Of a stretch of DNA of 64,000 nt, positions 58,043-64,000 are shown one piece after another. Location: the NCBI GenBank assembly GCA_016209205.1, contig JACQWQ010000066.1:1-64000 (forward strand). The letters are read 5' to 3'. Positions within the stretch are counted from its first letter, which is position 1. Every line of letters begins with the position of its first letter. Made by a program: the position numbers and the translations under genes. The notes beneath the pieces are model-generated. The model was not told the DNA's origin. It worked only from the letters and a program-made list of their open reading frames with translations, and did not search any database. The DNA comes from Chloroflexota bacterium. GTDB lineage: Bacteria; Chloroflexota; Anaerolineae; UBA4142; SHND01.

Positions 58043-59308
58043 TCACCTAACCCCCTCCCACGCCCACGGCACGTACGCATTCCACAAATTTACGAGATAA
58101 GGTTTTTCAGTGGCAAATTCCTGGGCTTGCGCCAGCACGGCTTTTTCAACCGCTTCGGGCTGCAGGTTGGTCTCGCGCATGATCGTGGCGCAGCGCGCAT
58201 AATACAGCGGCAGCAGCGCCGCGACAATCTTATCGGGATCGCCTTCGCCTTGATTGTACACCGTCGTGAAATCGTACACGGTACGCGCCCACAATTTTGC
58301 GCCAAAGTTGGTTGCGCCGCCGGGGGCTTCGCTCAATTCCTTGATCGCCAGCCGTGTAGAAGGAGTTAACGCAGTGCGCCACAAACGTTGATAGCGCCGC
58401 GTGCCCGCGACAAACGCGTCGCCCAAAGCCGCAGCCGTCACGCCGGGCATCCACGCCCGCGGCGGGTCGGCGACGTACCCGTTGCCGTAAAAAGGCGCGC
58501 TGCGCTGCTGCATTCCGTCCATCCACCGCCGTTTGTAAATGTCAATCATGCGGAACAAGGTGCCCATCGCTTGCACGAACGTTGGATCGAACGACAACAA
58601 AAGTTCGCGGCTGTCGTCGAGTTTCACCCCAAGGTACACCTGGCACATTTTTACACTTTCGTTGATCGCCACCGTCGTGAGCCAAATGTCCACGCCGTGC
58701 CGCGCGACGTCCGTTTCCCACACATCGCGCATGCTCAACTTGTACGCCAGGTCGGCGCTCACCGCGTATTCGCCGCCCATCGGCTGGCGCACATCCGCGC
58801 CGTACAACAAACGCGTGAGCGGGTACGCCAACAAATCCGTCATCGCGCCGTCGGGCAGCGGACGCAAATAGTACGGGACGGCAAGTTCATATTGCTTGTC
58901 CAAAATCGGGCGCACAAGGCGCGTGACCCAATCGGGTGTGATGGATTGAAGATCGGCTTCGAGAATGACGACCGCGCGGGCGTGCATGAAACGCGCCATT
59001 TCAAATAACGCGCGGACGGCGCTGCCTTTGCCTTGCACGCCTTGATAAGGCATCACCAACCGTTTCACGCGCGGGGGCAGCGTGACTTGATTCGCCGCTG
59101 CGACTGTGTCGTCAGGCGAGCCGCCATCAATGACCGTAAGGACCGATTTCAACGCGCCGCAATCGCGCGCCAGTCCTTCGGCGGCGACACGCATGACGTT
59201 CGCAATTGTCCGCGCGTTTTTGTAAGTTGGAATACCCACTACAATGTCAGCACTGCCTATTTCGGCAAGGCGGCGCTGGGCATCCACGCGAAAGGACGTT
59301 TCAAGCAT
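58043..59308 (-). CDS. Glycosyltransferase (GT2/GT81/GT78-like)
   Basis: A 421-residue cytosolic GT-A enzyme. IVVGIPTYKNARTIANVMRVAAEGL starts the nucleotide-sugar domain. VLTVIDGGSPDDTVAAA, YQGVQGKGSAVRALFEMA and VVILEADLQSITPDW (metal site, EAD) follow, then LPDGAMTDLLAYPLTRLLYGADVRQPMGGEYAVS. This resembles glucosyl-3-phosphoglycerate synthase and mannosylglycerate synthase, which make compatible solutes or methylglucose primers; the true product is not proven. The end, VNLWNAYVPWAWEGV, is a clear conserved tail. It lies 43 bases after the solute-binding protein gene and is probably co-transcribed. Confidence 0.78.
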   Translation of the reverse strand: MLETSFRVDAQRRLAEIGSADIVVGIPTYKNARTIANVMRVAAEGLARDCGALKSVLTVIDGGSPDDTVAAANQVTLPPRVKRLVMPYQGVQGKGSAVRALFEMARFMHARAVVILEADLQSITPDWVTRLVRPILDKQYELAVPYYLRPLPDGAMTDLLAYPLTRLLYGADVRQPMGGEYAVSADLAYKLSMRDVWETDVARHGVDIWLTTVAINESVKMCQVYLGVKLDDSRELLLSFDPTFVQAMGTLFRMIDIYKRRWMDGMQQRSAPFYGNGYVADPPRAWMPGVTAAALGDAFVAGTRRYQRLWRTALTPSTRLAIKELSEAPGGATNFGAKLWARTVYDFTTVYNQGEGDPDKIVAALLPLYYARCATIMRETNLQPEAVEKAVLAQAQEFATEKPYLVNLWNAYVPWAWEGVR

Positions 59309-59351
59309 GTAGGTCCATCACAGAAACAAGCGCTGTACTGGCTAGTTCGTT

Positions 59352-60659
59352 TTACTGCGTGATCGTTTGCAACGCACGAAACGCCGCGTCCTCCGGCGAA
59401 AGCTGTCCGTTCAACACGGCTTGCACCGCAGTGTGCCACGCGCTCGCATAAGGCGCTTGTGCGCTAAAACTTGGCGCGACGATTGCATTCTCCAACAGTT
59501 TGCTCAAAGCATCGGCGTATTCTGGAGCCATCCCGGCTTGCGCAAACGCGCTCTTGCGCGCCGGCGCCAGGCGCGCCGCCTGCGTCCATTGCGCCAGAAA
59601 CTCTGCATCGTTCAACCACTCGAGATAATCCGCTGCGGCGCGCCGGCGCGCCGGATTGCTTGTGAGAATGACGTACGACCAGCCGGACGCGAGCGTGGTC
59701 GCGCGTCCATCGCGCGTGGGAATCGGCGCCGCCGCGGCATTGGGCATGCGCGTACGTTCACTCAAATAATCGCGCGCGCGAACCTGCGCCAGCGGCGCTT
59801 GGCCCCCGAGGAACAAAGGAAACACCTCACGCGCCGATTTCATCATCGCCGCCGCCTCGTTCAAATTGCCGTTGGCGCGTGTGCGTTGGTAATAATCCAA
59901 CACGGCTTGCATGACCCCCGAATCGAGCGCGGGATGTTCCGCCGGTGACAGCGACCCGCCGTTTTCCAAATAGTGGAGCAGAAATGTGTCGGTGCTGTCC
60001 GCCGCAAAGGCAAACTCTGTCCTATCGGCGAGTACGGCTTGCCACGTTGCAGGCGGCGTGGGCACGCGCTTGGTGTCGTAAAGGAGATGTTCTACATCCA
60101 AAACAAGCGGTTGATTTGACCACACCCCGCCCTGCCGCGCGATCAGCTGTGCGGGGGCAAACAAATCCCAAAACGCGCCCGACGGCAAGTCGTGATTCAG
60201 TGGTTGCAGCAAGCCAAGTTTTTCGAGTTGGTCGAGTTCGCGCGAATCTACAATCGCCGCATCCGGCAAACGCTCGGGCATCAATTCTTGCAATTGCATC
60301 AACCAGTCTACGATGCCGCCTTTGCCGTACGGCGCTTTGAGCACATAGTTTACCGTAACGCCGGAATGAGCCGCTTCAAATGCCGCCGCGCGCGCTTCCA
60401 AGATATCGCCGCCGCGTTCCGCCCCCGGCGCGAATTCTTCCGGGACCCACAGCATCAGGGTCAAGGGCTGCGCTGCATCCAATTCAACTGCCGGCGTTGG
60501 CAGGGTGCGCGTCGGAAAAGCTGGCTCATTCAAAACAGGTGGCGTAGCGACCACATCGGGTGTAGCTAGAACTGGAGATGGAAACGGAGGAGCAGGTGCG
60601 CCGCACGCCGCCAGCAAGAGAACCATTCCCGCGGAGACCAGCATGTTCCACGCGCGCAT
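59352..60659 (-). CDS. Extracellular solute-binding lipoprotein (family 1)
   Basis: A 435-residue ABC-transporter binding protein. Lipoprotein signal MRAWNMLVSAGMVLLLAACG with lipobox LAAC, a Pro/Thr linker (20-55), then the two-lobe fold: LTLMLWVPEEFAPG, AAAFEAAHSGVTVNYVLKAPYGKGGIVDWLMQL, DAAIVDSRELDQLEKLGLLQPL, and late DYLEWLNDAEFLAQWTQAARLAPARKSAF. It probably binds a sugar. No permease or ATPase lies nearby. The ATG at 60659 is seven bases after an extended -10; a longer open frame upstream would precede the promoter. Confidence 0.88.
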   Translation of the reverse strand: MRAWNMLVSAGMVLLLAACGAPAPPFPSPVLATPDVVATPPVLNEPAFPTRTLPTPAVELDAAQPLTLMLWVPEEFAPGAERGGDILEARAAAFEAAHSGVTVNYVLKAPYGKGGIVDWLMQLQELMPERLPDAAIVDSRELDQLEKLGLLQPLNHDLPSGAFWDLFAPAQLIARQGGVWSNQPLVLDVEHLLYDTKRVPTPPATWQAVLADRTEFAFAADSTDTFLLHYLENGGSLSPAEHPALDSGVMQAVLDYYQRTRANGNLNEAAAMMKSAREVFPLFLGGQAPLAQVRARDYLSERTRMPNAAAAPIPTRDGRATTLASGWSYVILTSNPARRRAAADYLEWLNDAEFLAQWTQAARLAPARKSAFAQAGMAPEYADALSKLLENAIVAPSFSAQAPYASAWHTAVQAVLNGQLSPEDAAFRALQTITQ

Positions 60660-60666
60660 AAACGCG

Positions 60667-60675
60667 ATTATAGCA
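60667..60675 (-). promoter_or_regulatory. Extended -10 element of the solute-binding protein gene
   Basis: Minus-strand TGCTATAAT ends seven bases before the ATG; identical to the element at 28697. Confidence 0.6.
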
Positions 60676-60702
60676 TGGACGATGGGGGGGGCAAAAAAAA
60701 AT

Positions 60703-60748
60703 AGTAGTAACGAATTTATTCGTTGAACGATTGAAATCGTTACTACCT
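60703..60748. repeat. Dispersed palindromic repeat
   Basis: GTAGTAACGAATTTATTCGT followed by TGAACGATTGAAATCGTTAC and TACC, overlapping the end of the SpoIID-type gene on the minus strand. Same family as at 18825. Confidence 0.8.
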
Positions 60749-63439
60749 TGTCACAAAGGGCAGCCACACGCGCGGCGTGAGGACTGGCGTGGGATTTGGG
60801 TCGAAAAGAATGCTCGCCACCGCGTCGGGGGAAACGTTCCCCGCACCGTCGGCGAATTTGGCAATCACGCGTTTTGTACCCGCGCCTGCGCTCAACGTCC
60901 ACGCAGCGGCGGCGGCATACGACGCGGGATAACTCACCAGTAAGATGCGGTCAAGCCACAACGACGCGGTAGCGCGATACGCTACGCGAAATTCCAACGC
61001 ATTCGTAGTAAAGCCGTCATACGCAAAATCCACATAGAATTCCTGATATTCGTTCGCGCTCTTGAAATCCACGCCGTGCAAGCGTTTCAAGCCCAAAACA
61101 TTCGCGCCGCCGTCTGCAACCACGTCGAGCATGGCGATTTCGTCGGTCGTCGTGACGTTATCGGTCTTGAGGCGAAAATACGCGCGATAATTTTTCTGCG
61201 TCGGCAAAATGTCGGTGTACGGTCCGTACCACGCGCCCGGGGGATTCGCGCCGATGAGACCGCGCAGCGCGCTGCCATTCAACGCGTCCGCGTCGCTCAC
61301 AACGGTACCGCTGTTCGTTTGCACAGACTGATTCTCGCCTTGCCATTCCCACGCATTGCTAAACATCATCGTATCAAGCCCGCTGCCCCCATTGTCCGAC
61401 GCATCCAGCGCGAGCGAAACATTGCGTGTCGTCGTCGTCGCGGGCGCGTTCAGTGTCCCTTGCGGTTTTTTGCGATCCAAATCGAACGAAATGCTGTTTG
61501 CGATAAAAGTGTTGCCATTCGCATCGTGAATCGTCGGCGTCACGAGAATGCCGGTCTGATTCGGCAGCGCAGAAAGATCCCAAACAAAATCGCGTTCGGT
61601 CCCATTCAGCGTCGCAATCAAGTGATTCTGCGTCGTCGCGCCGTCAAAAAATTGCGCGTTCAAATCAATGGACGCGATGCCCGACGCGTCATCGCTCGCG
61701 TTCACGCGCAGCCACACCCGATTCGACGGGATGCCCCAATTCGACCACGGCGCGACGAGTGCGCCTATCGGCGCGGCGCCATCTGGCGACGCGCCCGCGC
61801 TCGCTTCCAGCGTCACGTCCGTGTAATAGTGCCGCAGAATTTGCTGATAACTCCAATCGTATTGCGTCGCCCACCGCTGCGCGCCCCACTGCGAATAACC
61901 GATGCCATTGCCGGCGCGCGTTTGCGCAAACCCTACCGGATCATCCACGCCGAGTAGATACGGATTACCCCACGTATTTGTCAGCGTCGGGTCGCCGTTC
62001 TCTGCGCCGTACGCGGCAAACACCACGTAGCCCGCGTAATCCAGATACTGCCCGCGCGTCGCTTCCGTCGCGTTGTCGGTGGACGCGTAACGCGTGTCGC
62101 ACATGTATTGATACGCGGTCGAATCGGTCACATCGTACTCCCACGCGTCGTGCTGCAAGATCCAAAACCACGCGTAGGAACGCGCGGCGACGGCTTGGGT
62201 TTTTAACGCGTCGTCGTCCCACGACGCGTACACTTCGGCAGGCACAACGCGTTTCACGTACGTTTCAAAATCCAGCGTATCAATTTGCCCAATCGGCGCA
62301 CTGCGACACGCGTTCGCCGCGTCATGTTTTACCCGAATCGTCGCGGGCGGCGTACGCTGCGCATTGGGCGAGCGCGGCGTTTTGTAATCCAGCGCGATAG
62401 TTTGCGCTACATCGCTCGAATCTATCGGCAAACCGTCCGCGCCCAAGTCCATTACCCAGGCATCACCCTCGCGCAAGAACGCGATGGATTTTCCATCCGG
62501 TGAGAATTGCGGCAGTGTTTCTGCGGCATGATTGTGAGTCAACGCGCGCATCTCTGAGCCGTCTACGCGGGCGCGCCAAATCTCGGAGGTGTTTGCATTG
62601 GAACTACCCGTGGGCGTGCGCGTGAAAATCACAAACGCGTCGTCGGGCGACCACGCGAGATTCGCCAAGTATTCCAACTCGCCCCGCGCGATTTTTTTCG
62701 TCGCGCCGCGCGTTGTGTCGGCAATCCACAGTTCGGGCTGGAATCCGTTGTGCGTCACGACGAATGCCAGTTTGTCGCCCGCGTTCGACCAGACGAATTG
62801 GGGCAGAATCGTCACACCGTTTTCACTGCGCGCAATCACCCGTCTCGAATCTTCTTGTGTAACCCATAGCCCCATGGCGTCGAGAAACACCACGCGGTCG
62901 CCGGACGCTGAAACGCGCGCATTGTCGGGAAACGTTTGGTTTGCAAAAAGCGTCGCGCGTTCCGTGCGCGTCGCGCGGCGCATTTTGCCATCTTGCAGCA
63001 AGTACAGCGTCCCCCCTTCCCGCTTCCACTGCGGCAGCGCGCCGAAGATAGTTTCGCCCACGTCGAGTTCTTGTTGTGCACGTGTGTCGTACACTATTGC
63101 ACGCGCCGAACCAGATTGATTCAAACGCGTGAACGCGATTTCATCGTCCGATGGCGAGGGACGCGCGTGGTTTGCGTTCTGCGCCAAGAGTTCGTTTTGG
63201 GCATTCGCGAGGGTAACCCGATACAAGTCCCCGGTCATTTGCGTGCGCGTCGACGACAGATTCAATGCCCTGCCCGCGCGCGTAACATATAGAGCATCCC
63301 CGCGCGGCGCCCAGACGAATTCCAGCACATCGCCCGTTGTCGTCAGACGACGCAATGAAACTTGGGCGTTCGCGTGCGGGAGAAACTGCCCAAGCGACAT
63401 TACGATGAGAATTGCGACGACATAAGGGATTCGCAGCAT
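60743..63439 (-). CDS. TolB-like propeller protein with SpoIID/LytB domain
   Basis: An 898-residue exported protein. Signal peptide MLRIPYVVAILIVMSLGQFLPHANAQ. Residues about 30-370 form a WD40-like (PD40/TolB) beta-propeller with repeats such as SPDDAFVIFTRTPTGSSNANTSEIWRARVDGSEM and PQFSPDGKSIAFLREGDAWVMDL. Residues about 410-590 are a SpoIID domain: LDFETYVKRVVPAEVYASW (catalytic Glu), LKTQAVAARSYAWF and GYSQWGAQRWA. The rest is Ig-like and lectin-like beta structure. SpoIID enzymes cut denuded glycan strands of peptidoglycan; a wall-remodelling role is likely. ATG at 63439 is preferred over the adjacent 63442, given AAAGG spacing. Confidence 0.85.
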   Translation of the reverse strand: MLRIPYVVAILIVMSLGQFLPHANAQVSLRRLTTTGDVLEFVWAPRGDALYVTRAGRALNLSSTRTQMTGDLYRVTLANAQNELLAQNANHARPSPSDDEIAFTRLNQSGSARAIVYDTRAQQELDVGETIFGALPQWKREGGTLYLLQDGKMRRATRTERATLFANQTFPDNARVSASGDRVVFLDAMGLWVTQEDSRRVIARSENGVTILPQFVWSNAGDKLAFVVTHNGFQPELWIADTTRGATKKIARGELEYLANLAWSPDDAFVIFTRTPTGSSNANTSEIWRARVDGSEMRALTHNHAAETLPQFSPDGKSIAFLREGDAWVMDLGADGLPIDSSDVAQTIALDYKTPRSPNAQRTPPATIRVKHDAANACRSAPIGQIDTLDFETYVKRVVPAEVYASWDDDALKTQAVAARSYAWFWILQHDAWEYDVTDSTAYQYMCDTRYASTDNATEATRGQYLDYAGYVVFAAYGAENGDPTLTNTWGNPYLLGVDDPVGFAQTRAGNGIGYSQWGAQRWATQYDWSYQQILRHYYTDVTLEASAGASPDGAAPIGALVAPWSNWGIPSNRVWLRVNASDDASGIASIDLNAQFFDGATTQNHLIATLNGTERDFVWDLSALPNQTGILVTPTIHDANGNTFIANSISFDLDRKKPQGTLNAPATTTTRNVSLALDASDNGGSGLDTMMFSNAWEWQGENQSVQTNSGTVVSDADALNGSALRGLIGANPPGAWYGPYTDILPTQKNYRAYFRLKTDNVTTTDEIAMLDVVADGGANVLGLKRLHGVDFKSANEYQEFYVDFAYDGFTTNALEFRVAYRATASLWLDRILLVSYPASYAAAAAWTLSAGAGTKRVIAKFADGAGNVSPDAVASILFDPNPTPVLTPRVWLPFVTR

Positions 63440-63448
63440 CATGCCTTT

Positions 63449-63477
63449 AACATAAACGCGAGTTCGCGTCGTGTCAA
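63449..63477 (-). promoter_or_regulatory. Promoter of the SpoIID-type gene
   Basis: Minus-strand exact TTGACA (63472-63477), 17 bases, TATGTT (63449-63454). The first ATG follows six bases after the -10. Confidence 0.65.
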
Positions 63478-63902
63478 TGACGCTCTGGGATGAAGAATTG
63501 TTTCGGCAAATAGCATGCGCGCGTCGGGCTTTTTTATTCGCGCCGATTCGCGGTTTCCCTTTTACAGCGCGGCGAGTTGCGTGAGATGATTGATGGAAGC
63601 GCCTTCGCTGAGACCCAAAGGGTGTTGCACTCGGGACTCTGAATGACAAACCGCAGAAAAGTACTGGTGGTTAGCCACAATTGTTAGGAGGCAGTCGTAC
63701 TGCCGTCGGGGGAACGCGCAGTCCAACTGCGCTATAACAAGCTGTGAGTAATCGCCAGAAAAGTTCTCATTGATGCGCCTTTGCACTTGTGCTACAATCG
63801 CGCGCGAGTACAAGTCCTACGCTTGTTTCACCTCGGGGGGGTGTCATACGCGTCGCCTTTCTCCCCGCATTTTTCCCCGGCGCCCGGGCGCAATGGGATA
63901 TT
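63478..63902. other. Intergenic stretch with short repeats and a plus-strand promoter
   Basis: No complete gene is supported. ATTCGCGCCGATTCGCGG at 63537-63555 belongs to the family seen in the pan region and in the gene at 16343. GGCAGTCGTACTGCC and GCGCAGTCCAACTGCGC (63692-63732) form short hairpins like those near 41980. The rest shows no recognisable structure apart from the promoter listed separately. Confidence 0.6.
63770..63798 (+). promoter_or_regulatory. Probable promoter of the partial gene at the right edge
   Basis: TTGATG (63770-63775), 17 bases, TACAAT (63793-63798). The leader to the ATG at 63903 would be about 100 bases and includes a GC-rich hairpin-prone segment (CCCCGGCGCCCGGG). 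Confidence 0.55.
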
Positions 63903-64000
63903 ATGAGCAACCCGCTGCAAGCGCCCGAAAAGCACAAGTTAATTCCGCGTATCGAGTGGAATGCACGCAACGTCTACGGAGACGAAACCTCACTATACTT
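63903..64000 (+). CDS. Partial gene, N-terminal 32 residues only
   Basis: An ATG at 63903, nine bases after a TGGGA site, opens a frame that runs off the end of the window. It reads MSNPLQAPEKHKLIPRIEWN and continues with ARNVYGDETSLY. Too little is present to name the family. Support is the good promoter upstream and the absence of stops. Confidence 0.4.
   Translation, partial: MSNPLQAPEKHKLIPRIEWNARNVYGDETSLY

Noticed and set aside
63562-63813. 83-codon minus-strand frame near the right edge
   Set aside because: No family, no ribosome binding site, covers short palindromic repeats.

Overview
The window looks like a chromosomal stretch of a Chloroflexota bacterium, most likely of the Anaerolineae or a related class. 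This is inference from gene content and style: moderately high GC, many membrane glycosyltransferase-like and YfhO-like proteins, an NBR1-Ig lipoprotein, a 3D/G5 protein beside rsmA, a rimO-rodZ pair, a multi-GAF kinase, a Bacillus-like large SRP RNA, and many short intergenic repeat arrays. No transposase, integrase, phage gene, CRISPR array or plasmid gene was seen.

Layout. 1-5200: HAD hydrolase, a glycogen synthase-glycogen phosphorylase fusion and a small membrane protein. 5200-10300: D-aminoacyl-tRNA deacylase, a small alpha/beta-barrel protein, FmdB-like zinc ribbon, response regulator-GGDEF, rsmA and a G5/3D-domain protein. 10300-11080: SRP RNA and two tRNA-Ser genes among repeats. 11238-12593: a small unknown protein with a FAD oxidoreductase. 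12631-15756: pantothenate genes panB-panE-panC with a long leader. 16343-19729: membrane GT-C-like protein and DUF4058. 19835-23629: fabF-fabH facing away from plsX. 23754-32184: dynamin-like GTPase, HAD hydrolase, metalloprotease, rimO, rodZ. 32325-39399: an eight-GAF histidine kinase and a REC-GAF-kinase. 39459-42960: secreted and putative surface proteins and an acetyltransferase. 43129-46742: rpsU, the 7TM-HD phosphodiesterase pgpH, ybeY and a PNPOx-fold protein. 46755-55821: a plus-strand run with a carboxypeptidase-regulatory-like protein, a TIM-barrel hydrolase-like protein, GT39, CDF transporter, DUF4352 and YfhO-like protein. 55880-56454: toxin-antitoxin pair. 56706-57789: cytochrome c maturation pair. 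58043-63439: glycosyltransferase, solute-binding lipoprotein, TolB-propeller/SpoIID protein. A partial gene starts at 63903.

Themes. Carbon storage (glycogen), CoA precursor synthesis, fatty acid and phospholipid initiation, translation and ribosome maturation (rsmA, rimO, ybeY, rpsU, dtd, SRP RNA) and envelope/surface functions dominate. Two recurrent sequence features deserve attention. First, simple-repeat arrays and palindromic repeats fill many intergenic gaps, and some have entered coding sequence as tails or in-frame loops. Second, at eight genes the -10 element lies only about 6-9 bases before the chosen start codon, which predicts leaderless transcripts.
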